Positions 42,607 through 52,807 are shown, counted from the stretch's first letter. The stretch: DNA of 64,000 bases from Candidatus Poribacteria bacterium (GCA_028821605.1 JAPPFM010000007.1:1-64000); one strand, 5' to 3'. The notes: generated by a model not told the origin, from the letters alone. Numbers and translations are program-made.

Positions 42607-45324
42607 ATGGATACCAAACAGATCGAAAAACGACTCAATGACTATGTGCCAGATTTAGATGTGCCTTTTGAAGAGTTGCAGAAACAGTTGGCTGCTTTCA
42701 TCCACGCCGAACGGGAACAATTGAAAGCCCGTATCTTGGAAGGAGAAAGAGGATTTACAGCTTGCAAGATTCACACGGAGATATGGGATGTCGTTATTCA
42801 GAAGGTTTACGAGGTAGCCTCCTTTCAAATTCGGGATGAATTCCAGAAACAGATTGAGGTACTGAGCCTACTCCCAGACGTTGATACCAGCGACTTGGAA
42901 GCGGAATTGGAAGGATGGATGCCGGATGTCGCGCTCTACGGTGTCGGTAGTTACGGTAGACACGAACTCTGCTATTTTTCAGATGTAGATGTTATCTATA
43001 CCTCTTCTGTGGATTTAGAGGATATTTACGATGAGAGCACGCTTGAACTCATCCGATGGTTCTATGATTTTTTTGACAGCCTCCATTCGGTAATTCCAGG
43101 CTTTGAGTTCAGTTTCATCTATCGTCCGCTGGCGGATGTGGCGCAATGGAATTATCAAGACATGACCGCGCTCATTGATATGCGGTTTATCGCTGGCGAT
43201 TCAACGCTGACGGAGCGTTTCCGAAAGGTGGTGCATTCTGAAAAATCGGATATCTCACTCGTACTGGACCTGCTGAAGTCGAAAGCGGATTCTTTTGAAG
43301 CCTCTGAGGATACGATTTATCTCAACCAACCGAATATAAAAACAGGGCGAGGTGGATTGAGAACGCTTCAATACGCACTCTGGATATGTGGGCTTCCGGA
43401 CTTTATATCAGTTCCTGAGCTCTACGAGCAATATGATGATGCACGACTCATGCCATCCCTTGATTTCATGTTCAAGGTGCGGAATCTGCTTCATGTCCTT
43501 GCCGATGCTCCGCATGATGATCTTACCTATCATCCTGAAAAGGGGAATTTGCTTCAAGCACAGATCGCTGAGGTACTCGGATTTTCGGAGGAGAGCGATG
43601 AGGGGCGTTATAAGTTCATGGCGGAATATTATGCGATGGCGAAATATCTGCATTTCAAAGCGGAACTTCTGATCCGAAAGATGTTGGCGAACGGGATTCC
43701 TATCTCGGACGTGCTTGCGGTAAGGACAGAGGTGTTGTATTGCATTGATAACAACTTCGGTGAACTTGACGCTGACGAACTCTTTACGCTGTTTACCTAC
43801 TACCAACAATATGATTTTGAGATTGATGCGTCGCTTTCTACGTTCATCTTCCGTTATGTTGACGCATTTGATTGGGATTCTTTCCAGCATCGAATGGCGG
43901 AGTTGATAAACATGCCGGGCGATGTCGCGAAGACATTAACCCGTTTGCACAGATTGAGCATTCTGTCGCGTCTCGGAGAAGGTGGGGAACTTTTTGAAAG
44001 AGCAATGATGACCCGCAGCGAGCGGAGCTTAGACCCGTATACAGTCGGCAAACATACGCTCGTTGCGATTGGTCATCTTGATGAAATTCGTCAAGTAGAA
44101 TCCAGTAGCCCATTTGGTGGTGGTGGTCGGATGGGTTCGCCGGTGTCGCCGTCCCCAGCTTCTGAATTAGAGGAGCTCAACGCGGCATTTCGGGCACTTT
44201 CAGATCCAGCACCCCTCTATATGGCACTCTTCCTTCACGATATAGATAAACCCGATCCAAACCATCCAGCGACGGGTGCAAAAAAAGCATCGCGCATCGC
44301 GCCCGAATCTGGGTTCAACCCGCAACAGACAGATGATATCTGCTTTTTGATTCGGGAACACCTTGTCATGATAGATTTGGCGCGTTATCATCATTGGGAC
44401 GAAAGCACAATCTCTGAATTCTGTAAGAAAGTTGGTTCTCTGGAACGTTTGACGGCACTGTATCTGCTTACTTATTGCGATTCCAAAGCAAACGGTTCAC
44501 AGAACTTCAGTCATGTCGTTAAGCATAACCTGAAGAGTTTATACGAGGTCGCGCGTACCCGTTTTGTTGGGCAAGAGGAAACACAATGGGGTGCCTTCGC
44601 TCCTGTTGAAGAATTTCAGCAATTCCTCCACCACATGCCGGTCTCTTACCGTATTAGTGTTTCACCTGAAGAGATCGCCATGCATATAAAGATGGCGACG
44701 CAGGCTGAAGCCGCTTCTACAGAGACGGGGGCGACATCAAGCGCAGGGATTATCCAATTTGTTGACCGTCCTGGGTTTACTGAGCTGCACCTCTGTAGTC
44801 CGAGTCGCATTGGAAAGTTGCACACAGTAAGCGGTCTCTTTTTCGCAAATGGCATAGATGTTCGGGATGCGCGTGTCTACACGAAACAGGATACGAACAT
44901 TGAACTTGAAGTCTATCGACTTGTGCATCAACCACCGCATCATCGTGGAGAACCAATGCCGCTGGATGAGGAACTCAAACGGGACCTCGATTTTGACATC
45001 CGCAGTCTCCTTGCGGAAGAAGTAACGCTTGATCAAGTTTTTGATAAGCACTACGTGAATCTGAATGAGACATGGCAGGTTGACGATGTAACTGTTGAGA
45101 CAGCGCGGAACTATTCAGAAATTGTGGTCGTTGGTGAGGAGAAAGTTGGATTTCTTCACTATTTCAGTGGCATTTTGGCGAAACTTGGCTTGAACGTTGA
45201 AATGTGTAAGTGTTCCGGTTTGGGTGGTCAGGCGATTGATCGGTTCTATGTGCAACCGGTGGCTGACCCGAAAGCGGTGCACGCTGATATTATGGCGGCG
45301 TTGGAATCTGAGAACGGGCAATAA
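42607..45324 (+). CDS. glnD: P-II uridylyltransferase/uridylyl-removing enzyme
   Basis: Senses glutamine and adds or removes UMP on P-II Tyr51. 905 aa from the ATG at 42607 (GGGGGCGAG upstream; the earlier frame start overlaps the -10 box). Domains: nucleotidyltransferase with GVGSYGRHELCYFSDVDVIY (residues about 115-135), the GlnE-like middle with TGRGGLRTLQYALW, an HD domain with FLHDIDKPDP and the second HEHL-like REHLVM segment, and two ACT domains at the C-terminus (about 730-800 and 860-900). A Gly/Pro/Ser-rich insert (PFGGGGRMGSP) lies before the HD domain. The targets glnB and glnA are at 7-9 kb. Confidence 0.93.
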   Translation: MDTKQIEKRLNDYVPDLDVPFEELQKQLAAFIHAEREQLKARILEGERGFTACKIHTEIWDVVIQKVYEVASFQIRDEFQKQIEVLSLLPDVDTSDLEAELEGWMPDVALYGVGSYGRHELCYFSDVDVIYTSSVDLEDIYDESTLELIRWFYDFFDSLHSVIPGFEFSFIYRPLADVAQWNYQDMTALIDMRFIAGDSTLTERFRKVVHSEKSDISLVLDLLKSKADSFEASEDTIYLNQPNIKTGRGGLRTLQYALWICGLPDFISVPELYEQYDDARLMPSLDFMFKVRNLLHVLADAPHDDLTYHPEKGNLLQAQIAEVLGFSEESDEGRYKFMAEYYAMAKYLHFKAELLIRKMLANGIPISDVLAVRTEVLYCIDNNFGELDADELFTLFTYYQQYDFEIDASLSTFIFRYVDAFDWDSFQHRMAELINMPGDVAKTLTRLHRLSILSRLGEGGELFERAMMTRSERSLDPYTVGKHTLVAIGHLDEIRQVESSSPFGGGGRMGSPVSPSPASELEELNAAFRALSDPAPLYMALFLHDIDKPDPNHPATGAKKASRIAPESGFNPQQTDDICFLIREHLVMIDLARYHHWDESTISEFCKKVGSLERLTALYLLTYCDSKANGSQNFSHVVKHNLKSLYEVARTRFVGQEETQWGAFAPVEEFQQFLHHMPVSYRISVSPEEIAMHIKMATQAEAASTETGATSSAGIIQFVDRPGFTELHLCSPSRIGKLHTVSGLFFANGIDVRDARVYTKQDTNIELEVYRLVHQPPHHRGEPMPLDEELKRDLDFDIRSLLAEEVTLDQVFDKHYVNLNETWQVDDVTVETARNYSEIVVVGEEKVGFLHYFSGILAKLGLNVEMCKCSGLGGQAIDRFYVQPVADPKAVHADIMAALESENGQ

Positions 45325-45380
45325 CTTTTTAGAGTAAAATCCAAAGACTCACTTGACCGAACCACAAGGAACATTAAAAA

Positions 45381-46130
45381 ATGAAACAACGGGTACTCAT
45401 TACGGGTGCGGCTGGCACAGTCGGCAGCGCGCTCTGGCAAGCATGGGAAAAGCAGGACCTTTATACATTGACGCTGATGGATATTGAGCCGATTGTGGGA
45501 GCAGATTCGCGCGTGGTGCAAGCAGATATTCGGGACTACGCGGCGATGCAGGAACTGTGTCGCGATCAAGATGTCTTGGTGCATCTTGCTTATATACGTC
45601 AAGATTCTCTTGGAAAGGTGCCGGATGAAGTTAGCGACATCGGTGCATCCATGAATCTGTTTGAAGCGGCACGAGAGGGTGGTATTCAGAAAATTGTGTA
45701 CGCCAGCACGAATCATGTGTCAGGATGGAATGAGCGGTTGAATTCTCCACCTCGCTTTTCGACGGGGGATCAGTTTCGTCCCGATGGATGGTACGGCGCG
45801 ATGAAGGGGATGGCAGAAATCGCGGGGCGATATCTCGTTGATGCACACGATATGCGGTTCATCAGCATCCGTATCGGGAGTTTCAACGGCACGTATGAAC
45901 CGAGCGGGATTCGTCATTGTAGCACACTCCTGACACCGCGGGATTGCGTGCAACTCTTCGGATTGGCTGTGGATTACGACGGACCGGTCAAGTATCTAAT
46001 CACTTATGGACGTTCTGCAAATTCTGATGGGTATCAACAGAGCTATCTTGATATAAGTGGTGCCGTTGAGGTGTTGGGATATCAACCGCAGGACAATTTG
46101 GTTAAGACACATCTTCATAAATTTCTTTAA
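45381..46130 (+). CDS. NAD-dependent epimerase/dehydratase (SDR)
   Basis: 249 aa extended-type short-chain dehydrogenase. GAAGTVGSALW nucleotide motif at 9-19, VQADIRDYAAMQ, ASTNHVSGW, catalytic YGAMK (Tyr-x-x-x-Lys) near 140, then IRIGSFNG. Length and the SxxHVxGWNER pattern resemble uronate dehydrogenase-like enzymes. It begins 56 bases after glnD, and its stop codon lies inside the R3 repeat. Substrate uncertain. Confidence 0.82.
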   Translation: MKQRVLITGAAGTVGSALWQAWEKQDLYTLTLMDIEPIVGADSRVVQADIRDYAAMQELCRDQDVLVHLAYIRQDSLGKVPDEVSDIGASMNLFEAAREGGIQKIVYASTNHVSGWNERLNSPPRFSTGDQFRPDGWYGAMKGMAEIAGRYLVDAHDMRFISIRIGSFNGTYEPSGIRHCSTLLTPRDCVQLFGLAVDYDGPVKYLITYGRSANSDGYQQSYLDISGAVEVLGYQPQDNLVKTHLHKFL

Positions 46131-46180
46131 CCATCAACTCGCATCCGTTATAAATGTTAAAGCACGAGCTGATGGTTAAA
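46126..46180. repeat. Palindromic repeat R3 (copy 2), 55 bp
   Basis: TTTAACCATCAACTCG at the left and CGAGCTGATGGTTAAA at the right, with the TATAAATGTTAA centre. Same length and ends as 8595-8649. The stop codon TAA of the epimerase gene is the second to fourth-last base of its first TTTAA, so the element ends or caps that gene; as RNA it would form a long hairpin. Confidence 0.8.
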
Positions 46181-46246
46181 GAATCTTAATGAGCCATTCG
46201 CGTTTCCAAAGATGCCCTAAACGAATCGCAAGGTAAGTTATAAAGA

Positions 46247-46951
46247 ATGCGTGAGAACCCAGATTATAACGACCTCTACTATCAGAATACGACTGTCCAC
46301 TCCCAGATAATTGACATTGTAACAAAACGTGCTGTATCATTAAGTGAATTCTCGCTGCCGATTGATTGGGAAGCGTGCTTTGGAAACTCGCATCCTGTAG
46401 AAATAGAGATTGGATTCGGAAAAGGGCGTTTTCTGCTCGAAGCGTCGAAAAGGCATCCGAAGGTTAACTATATCGGCGTGGAGCGGGCACAAAAGTACGT
46501 CGAATTGACACGGGAACGGTTTGAGAAGTACATGCGACATTTCGGCGTGGACAGAGCGTCAGGGACATTCTCAAATGTTCGTCTCGCGTGGACGGATGCG
46601 AACTACTTTTTGACCCGGTATGTGCCTGCGGAATCTGTCCAAGCGTATCATATCTATTTCCCGGATCCGTGGCCCAAAAAACGGCAGCGGAAACGCCGAA
46701 TTTTTCGGAATCAGGACTTTTTAGCTGCATTGACGCAAACACTAAAGCCGGATAGCGGTAGGCTTTATATTGTGACGGATTATGAGGAATATTTCCAAGA
46801 GATTCAAGAACGTCTTGCAGGTTTACCAGCGTTGCGTCCCGCTGCAGCGGATCTCAGTCCAGATCAGGATATCGCGACGAATTTTGAAATGAAGTATGTC
46901 TTGGAAGGTAGGGCAATCTATCGGGCGGTTTATGAGAAAGTTTCGTCTTAG
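46247..46951 (+). CDS. trmB: tRNA (guanine-N7)-methyltransferase
   Basis: SAM-dependent enzyme that makes m7G46 in tRNA. 234 aa. SAM motif VEIEIGFGKGRFL near residue 50, YIGVERAQKYVELT, HIYFPDPWPKKRQRKRR with the catalytic Asp region near 140, and the C-terminal TNFEMKYVLEGR signature. AAGG precedes the ATG by a normal distance. It is followed by a Uma2 gene 23 bases downstream. Confidence 0.95.
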   Translation: MRENPDYNDLYYQNTTVHSQIIDIVTKRAVSLSEFSLPIDWEACFGNSHPVEIEIGFGKGRFLLEASKRHPKVNYIGVERAQKYVELTRERFEKYMRHFGVDRASGTFSNVRLAWTDANYFLTRYVPAESVQAYHIYFPDPWPKKRQRKRRIFRNQDFLAALTQTLKPDSGRLYIVTDYEEYFQEIQERLAGLPALRPAAADLSPDQDIATNFEMKYVLEGRAIYRAVYEKVSS

Positions 46952-46974
46952 CATAAAATAAAAACGGAGAAATT

Positions 46975-47562
46975 ATGGATACCATGGAAACTACCGCAGC
47001 ACAAGCCTTTTTAAGTCCAGAAGAGTATCTCGCGAGAGAACGGAAAGCACTGACGAAAAGCGAATACCGTAGTGGACAAGTGTATGCCTTGCCGGGGGCA
47101 AGCCGCAAACATAATATCATCGCAGTTCATGTTTCTGGCGAACTTTACATACAATTAAAGGAGCGGTCGTGTGAAATTTACACCAATGATATGCGTGTGA
47201 AGGTTAGCTCTGCCGGATTATATACCTATCCAGATGTTGTGGTCGTTTGCGAAGAACCCCAGTTTGAGGATACACACTTTGATACGCTCCTGAATCCGAC
47301 TGTTTTAATAGAGGTGCTTTCGCCGTCAACTGCAGCCTATGACCGGGGCGAAAAATTCGCATCCTATCAGAAACTTGATTCCTTGTGTGAATATGTCCTC
47401 ATTTCACAAGACAGAGTTCGGGTTGAACACTATTTGCGGCAGGAACAAGCGTGGGATTTAACAGAATTTCATTCCTTGTCAAATGTATTTCGGCTCGTTT
47501 CGATAGCGTGTGAATTATCCTTGCAGGCAATCTATGCGAAGGTTCAATTCTCTGGATCGTAA
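46975..47562 (+). CDS. Uma2-family (DUF820) putative endonuclease
   Basis: 195 aa with the same order of motifs as the Uma2 at 30806: FLSPEEYLARERKA, YTYPDVVVVCEEP, VLIEVLSPSTAAYDRGEKF, LCEYVLISQDRVRVEHY. Metal ligands Asp and Glu of the PD-(D/E)XK-like core are kept. The two copies differ mainly in the N-terminal 50 residues. It sits between trmB and uvrC in the same direction with small gaps, so it is probably transcribed with them. Confidence 0.87.
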   Translation: MDTMETTAAQAFLSPEEYLARERKALTKSEYRSGQVYALPGASRKHNIIAVHVSGELYIQLKERSCEIYTNDMRVKVSSAGLYTYPDVVVVCEEPQFEDTHFDTLLNPTVLIEVLSPSTAAYDRGEKFASYQKLDSLCEYVLISQDRVRVEHYLRQEQAWDLTEFHSLSNVFRLVSIACELSLQAIYAKVQFSGS

Positions 47563-47607
47563 AGGTAATCGCCCGAATATGCCGCAAACCGAAAAGGGGC
47601 ATAAAAG

Positions 47608-49461
47608 ATGAAGGTAGAACAACCTGATAGTGTTGAAAATCCCCAAGCAACACCTGAATTATGGCAATCCCTTCCGAACGTGCCAGGGGTCTATCTGATG
47701 AAAGCCTCCGATGGCACTGTCATTTATGTCGGAAAAGCAATCCGTTTGCGAACCCGGGTGCGCTCCTATTTTCGTGAGAAATCTACATCTGGATTGACAT
47801 CGCAGATGATGCGGTATGTCACAGAGATTGATTATATCGTCACAGAGACGGAAGTAGAAGCGTTGATTTTAGAAAATAACCTGATTAAAGCACATCAGCC
47901 CCGCTATAACGTGAAACTGAAAGATGATAAACGCTACCCGTATCTACGCGTAACCACGAATGAACCTTTTCCCCGCATCCATATTACCCGTAAAGCTGAG
48001 AACGACGGAACACAATATTTCGGTCCATTTGTTCACGTTCGCTCAACACGCCAAGTGCTCAAACAACTAACGAAATTATTTCCTATTCGCACCTGCACGC
48101 TACCCCTTACGGAAACAGAGAACAGATACCGGGTCTGTTTAGATTATCACATTGGTCGGTGTCCGGGGCCCTGTGCAAATAAGATAGACGTACCGAACTA
48201 CGACAAGATCGTTCAGAAGGTGTGTCAGTTCTTAAGCGGAAATACGGACGCTGTTGTTAAAGAGTTGACAGAACAGATGCAAGCGGCGGCAGAGGCACTT
48301 GATTTCGAGACAGCCGCAAAATATCGAGATACGCTTAAGGACGTTCAACAGGCGATTACGACACAAAACATGGATAGTGTTTCCGCTGCGGACGAGGACA
48401 TCATCGGCATTGCTGCACGAACTGATATCGCCTGTGTTCAACTTTTGCGGGTCCGGGATGGTAAGCTGCTTGAGCGTGAGCATTATTATCTCAACGATGC
48501 AGATCCGGAATCGCTTGCCACTGGGTTAAGTGCTTTCATTTCGCAATATTATCAGAATGCTGTCTTTGTTCCGAAAACGGTTGTCTTACCCATGCCAATT
48601 GAGTCGATGGAACTCATTGAAGATTGGCTCAGCGAAAAACGAGGGAGCCGTGTCGGGTTGCACGTGCCAAGGGCAGGTAGACTCAGAAAATTGCAGACTT
48701 TGGCATCGAAAAATGCTGAGATTCTCCTGACGCAACGTGAGCAGAACGTCGTTTATAGCAGTGATGTGGAGCCAGCACTCGTTGAGTTACAAGAACTGCT
48801 TGAGTTAAAACATCCACTCAGGCGCATTGAAGCCTATGATATTTCCAACCTCGGCGATAGATTTGCGGTGGGATCAATGGTCGTCTTGGAGGATGGGAAA
48901 CCTGCTTCAGGAGAATACCGGCGGTTCAAGATTCGCTCGGTTGAAGGGCAGAACGATTTCGCGATGATGCAAGAGGTTATCACTCGTCGTTTCCGCCGTG
49001 CCCTCGCCGATGATGAAAAATTTAATAAATTGCCTGATCTGATGTTAATTGACGGTGGGAAAGGTCAACTGAGCGCTGCACAGGCAGCCATGAAAACGTT
49101 CGAGTCGTCACAGCTTCCCGATATTCCAATGATTGCTCTTGCGAAAAGGATTGAGGAGATTTTTGTTCCGGGGAAGCCGGATGCAATTGTACTGCGCGAA
49201 GATAACCCGACGCTACATACGATCCAGCGGCTGCGGGATGAGGCACATCGGTTTGCGGTCACGTATCATCGGCGGCTCCGTCAGAAGTCGCTGAGTGAGT
49301 CGGTGCTTGACGAGATTCCGAACCTCGGTCCGAAGCGAAAACAGGCACTGCTTCGGCATTTTGGTTCAATTGAAGCGATTCGAGAAGCGAGCTTGGATGG
49401 GTTGCTCTCTGTGAAAGGAATTCCACGCAGTGTCGCGGAAAATATTCGGAAGCACCTTTGA
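47608..49461 (+). CDS. uvrC: Excinuclease subunit UvrC
   Basis: Makes both incisions in nucleotide excision repair. 617 aa, standard. GIY-YIG domain at the N-terminus (GVYLMKASDGTVIYVGKA), a Cys-rich patch with CRVCLD-like YRVCLDYHIGRCPGPC, UVR motif EQMQAAAEALDFETAAKYRD, RNase H-like endonuclease with DISNLGDRFAVGSMVV and LMLIDGGKGQLSAA, and a C-terminal HhH pair (LGPKRKQALLRHFGSIEAI). Works with the fused UvrA encoded at 15953-21850. Confidence 0.96.
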   Translation: MKVEQPDSVENPQATPELWQSLPNVPGVYLMKASDGTVIYVGKAIRLRTRVRSYFREKSTSGLTSQMMRYVTEIDYIVTETEVEALILENNLIKAHQPRYNVKLKDDKRYPYLRVTTNEPFPRIHITRKAENDGTQYFGPFVHVRSTRQVLKQLTKLFPIRTCTLPLTETENRYRVCLDYHIGRCPGPCANKIDVPNYDKIVQKVCQFLSGNTDAVVKELTEQMQAAAEALDFETAAKYRDTLKDVQQAITTQNMDSVSAADEDIIGIAARTDIACVQLLRVRDGKLLEREHYYLNDADPESLATGLSAFISQYYQNAVFVPKTVVLPMPIESMELIEDWLSEKRGSRVGLHVPRAGRLRKLQTLASKNAEILLTQREQNVVYSSDVEPALVELQELLELKHPLRRIEAYDISNLGDRFAVGSMVVLEDGKPASGEYRRFKIRSVEGQNDFAMMQEVITRRFRRALADDEKFNKLPDLMLIDGGKGQLSAAQAAMKTFESSQLPDIPMIALAKRIEEIFVPGKPDAIVLREDNPTLHTIQRLRDEAHRFAVTYHRRLRQKSLSESVLDEIPNLGPKRKQALLRHFGSIEAIREASLDGLLSVKGIPRSVAENIRKHL

Positions 49462-49771
49462 ACGTTTTGCTTTGCCCCAATTTGTGCTTTTTGCTAAAAT
49501 TCTGCCCCTTATCGTGCAGCAAATTTTCAGTTTCTTTCGTTGAAAAGAGAAACACGCCGCTATCCTCGGTAGATTATGCCGAATAGAGAACAGCAAAGCC
49601 GAATACAAAGTTTCCATTAAGTCGGAGTGTTGGATTTCACTCATGTTCAATCCAACCCATTGAAAATTATCTGATTGGCATATTATTTGCTAAAGAAAGA
49701 TTGAATGATACCTTTGCTTGATTCACAAATTTTTGCACTTTTGAGAATACAAGAACAACTGAAAACAAAAT
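49462..49771. other. Gene-free gap between uvrC and yibE/F
   Basis: About 310 AT-rich bases with no convincing frame, long palindrome or repeat match to the rest of the window. It must hold the promoter of the next gene, but I cannot point to clear boxes. Confidence 0.5.
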
Positions 49772-52399
49772 ATGCGCGAAAGAAACATCAAAATCATCAC
49801 GATACTGCTCATTCTACTAAGTGTTGCAGCGTTGCACATAAAACTCTATCGGTTCGCCGAGGTGACACATGACGGTGCGCTACAAGTATTGGTCTGCTTG
49901 GGGCGCGTTGTTGATATAGACACAAACGACGAGGCGGATCAAGTTCTGTCCTTCCGTATCCTTTCTGGTCAGTTTCGAGGCGAGACTGTTCAGGTGAACA
50001 ACGTCTGGACCGGACGTGCCTTCGGGGATCGGGTGTTAAGCAAGGGAAATGTGCTATTCCTCGATATTCCGCTCCGAGACCCGTCAAATCCGAGAATTGA
50101 CACCGTCTCAATGCGTGAATATTTCCGTACACCGTTTCTGCTCTATCTGGCGGGCGCGTTGGGTGTCCTTATGATACTTGTCGCCGGTATGAAGGGTGTC
50201 CGAGCGATTCTGACGTTATTTGTTACTGCACTCACCGTGCTTTATGTCCTGGTGCCGCTGACGATCAGTGGTTACAACCCTATTGCGGTTGCACTCCTGA
50301 TTGCTGCCTTTCTCACATTCGCAACCTTCCTCCTCATTACAGGGTTTAGTTTCAAGGTAATCTCCGGTGTAATTGGAACGCTCGGCGGATTAGCCGCTGT
50401 TGGGATTTTGTCTGTCATTAGCCAGCATGCAATGGCACTGACTGGATTGGCGCAGGAGTTCGGTTTCTTGGAGCTTGGGATTGCGCTGTGGCGGACGCCT
50501 GCCTCGCATCATTGGAATTTCACAGGTATCTTATCTGCTGGCATCATCTTAGGTGCTGTCGGAGCAATGATGGATGTGAGCATGTCTATCTCTTCAAGCG
50601 TCCATGAGGTCAAGCAGGTGAATCCGAACATTACCGTCCGACAAGCGATCCGTGCTGGTTTGAATGTGGGTAGAGACATTATGGGAACGATGGCGGATAC
50701 GCTCATCTTTGCCTACCTCGGTGCACACATGATGACGATGTTGCTGCCGCGCATCGATTTCCCCGAAGTCGGTGTTCTCTATCCTTTTCTCCGCCTTGTC
50801 AACGATGAAGCGACGGCAGTTGCGATTATTCAAGCGGTGGTAGGCACGATCGGATTGGTGCTCACGGTTCCAATTGCGGCATCGGTTGCCGGATTCCTCA
50901 CACAGTACGCGAAGGTAGACAGATCTGAGATTCACGAAGACCTCCCTTCGGAAGAGGAATTAGAAGAGTTATTCCGTGCGGATCCACCGCGTAGCAAAGC
51001 CCGAATCTCTGTTCCAATCGCCATGGCGATTGTTCTCATCGGGACGATCTTTGTTTACTACCGTACGCATGACCTCTCCGCAACGGTTTTGGAGCAACGG
51101 GATGCAGAGGGCAATCCTATTAACAGGTCGGAATACGCAAAAGGCAAAGTCCTCCGTTTGCTTGAATCCAGTGGAAATTTCCTGTTTCACATTGACGGGA
51201 GTGCTGCGAATGATCTGGACAATCGTATTGTTCCTACGGCTTTACGTGAGGCATTCAGTAACCAAAATATCCCGTTTTCGGATGAAGTCATCGTCTCAGT
51301 TAAACCGTGGAAGGATAGTCGTTGGCTCCTTTCGGATACGACATACGAGCAGACTTATAGTATTCGTGCCATGAACGACCCTGTAGGGGACGTACCCTCC
51401 GAATTGCGACTCAATGTTTATGAGTCGAAAAGTGAGCATCATATCCTTGAGGTGGAGATGCTGAGCGGGATGTATAAAGGTAGACGCTTAGTGTTGCGGA
51501 ACATTGTGAATCACAATATGCCGTTGTTGAGCATTCCTGCGGAACCGGGAGATGTTATCCTTTGTCGTGTCGCAGGAGATCCTGAGCAGATTAGCCTCGT
51601 TAATATCGTCCAAGATTACGGTAGGGATCGGTTTCTGATTTGGATGGTAGGTGGGATGTTGCTGCTTATTATCCTCGTGGGTAGACTTGAGGGTATCCGT
51701 ACGGCGTGTGCGATGCTAATGTCTGCTGGTGTTATCTATTTCTTCATGCTGCCTTTGATTTCGCAGGGTGCGAATGCGGTATTCATCGTGACGCTGACTT
51801 CGGGAGTCGTAGCGTTTGTGTCTCTGGTATTCGTGATCGGTCCAAGTCGGAAAACATTCTCAGCTGTGCTGGGAACGATGGGCGGAATCTTGGTTGCGGG
51901 TCTGATTGTCCTGTTTGCGCAGCAGCATCTTCATTTTTCGGGGTTAGAGAATGCAATCTCAGCGGATATTATAGAAGCGACGCGTACACCGCCGTTTGAT
52001 TTCGTGCAGATCCTCTTGGCGGGTATGCTGATGGGGGTGTTGGGTGTCGCTGTTGACGGCGCGATTGAGGTGGCATCAAGTATGGAGGAAATTCGCAGGG
52101 CAAATCCGAACATGCCGACATGGAGGCTTATTGCCTCCGGTTTGAATGTCGGTACGGACATCCTTGGCACGATGGTGAATACATTGGTTTTCGCCTATCT
52201 TGGCGTGGAGTTATTACTCGTTGTCACGGTTACAGCACCGAATCTGGACTTTTTCAAATCGCCACCGGCGCAGCTGTTGAGTATCGGTGTCGTCTCCGCA
52301 GAGATTGTGCGGTTGCTCGCTGGTACGCTCGGTTTAGTTCTGGCGATCCCAATCACGGCGATAATTTGCGCGTTCTGGAACCCGAAACAGAAGGCGTAG
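49772..52399 (+). CDS. Double-length YibE/F-family membrane protein
   Basis: 875 aa, about twice the usual YibE/F length, made of two homologous halves (about 1-400 and 410-875). Each half has a periplasmic-type beta segment after its first TM and then about 7-8 TM helices. Paired motifs: GVIGTLGGLAAVGIL and AVLGTMGGILVAGLI; MDVSMSISSSVHEV and VDGAIEVASSMEEI; AGLNVGRDIMGTMADTLIFAYLG and SGLNVGTDILGTMVNTLVFAYLG. The function of YibE/F is unknown; a transport role is often suggested. A fused pair suggests the normal protein acts as a dimer. Confidence 0.85.
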   Translation: MRERNIKIITILLILLSVAALHIKLYRFAEVTHDGALQVLVCLGRVVDIDTNDEADQVLSFRILSGQFRGETVQVNNVWTGRAFGDRVLSKGNVLFLDIPLRDPSNPRIDTVSMREYFRTPFLLYLAGALGVLMILVAGMKGVRAILTLFVTALTVLYVLVPLTISGYNPIAVALLIAAFLTFATFLLITGFSFKVISGVIGTLGGLAAVGILSVISQHAMALTGLAQEFGFLELGIALWRTPASHHWNFTGILSAGIILGAVGAMMDVSMSISSSVHEVKQVNPNITVRQAIRAGLNVGRDIMGTMADTLIFAYLGAHMMTMLLPRIDFPEVGVLYPFLRLVNDEATAVAIIQAVVGTIGLVLTVPIAASVAGFLTQYAKVDRSEIHEDLPSEEELEELFRADPPRSKARISVPIAMAIVLIGTIFVYYRTHDLSATVLEQRDAEGNPINRSEYAKGKVLRLLESSGNFLFHIDGSAANDLDNRIVPTALREAFSNQNIPFSDEVIVSVKPWKDSRWLLSDTTYEQTYSIRAMNDPVGDVPSELRLNVYESKSEHHILEVEMLSGMYKGRRLVLRNIVNHNMPLLSIPAEPGDVILCRVAGDPEQISLVNIVQDYGRDRFLIWMVGGMLLLIILVGRLEGIRTACAMLMSAGVIYFFMLPLISQGANAVFIVTLTSGVVAFVSLVFVIGPSRKTFSAVLGTMGGILVAGLIVLFAQQHLHFSGLENAISADIIEATRTPPFDFVQILLAGMLMGVLGVAVDGAIEVASSMEEIRRANPNMPTWRLIASGLNVGTDILGTMVNTLVFAYLGVELLLVVTVTAPNLDFFKSPPAQLLSIGVVSAEIVRLLAGTLGLVLAIPITAIICAFWNPKQKA

Positions 52400-52450
52400 C
52401 TTGCGGTAAGGCAATCCTCTGTTTTAGATTTTATATTAACTTAGGAATTG

Positions 52451-52807
52451 TCAAGAGGGATCAGAACGGATAAGGTCAGGGATTTCTACCAATGATTTAC
52501 CTTCTTGTAGACGTGAAAGAGTAATTTGGAAGTCTTGTCGCAAAACATCACGCATTTGAGCATTTGATATGTTGCCACAAGTCACCCAAATAACTTTAGG
52601 TGGAGGACCAAGCCTCTCTAATAATTGCACAAAGTCTCGGTCTTTGGTTATCACAATCGCTTTTTCCGTGCGGGCTGCAAAGAAAATCCTTTCATCACTT
52701 GCATCTTGAAGCCCGAGCCGTCGGACAGAGAATGCTTCAACTGCAAAGGTATTACTAAGCCAGGGTGCCAAGGCAGGAGAAAGTTGCGCATCGATCCAAA
52801 TCTTCAT
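52451..52807 (-). CDS. DUF5615 PIN-like toxin candidate
   Basis: 118 aa, start MKIWIDAQLSPALAPWL with Asp6 of the PIN-like core, then VRRLGLQDASDERIF and IVITKDRDFVQLL with the acidic pair. DUF5615 proteins are PIN-like RNase-type partners of DUF433 proteins. The start codon overlaps the stop of the upstream TPR-DUF433 gene by 4 bases (ATGA), so the two are translated together. Activity is inferred from the family, not shown. Confidence 0.85.
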   Translation of the reverse strand: MKIWIDAQLSPALAPWLSNTFAVEAFSVRRLGLQDASDERIFFAARTEKAIVITKDRDFVQLLERLGPPPKVIWVTCGNISNAQMRDVLRQDFQITLSRLQEGKSLVEIPDLIRSDPS

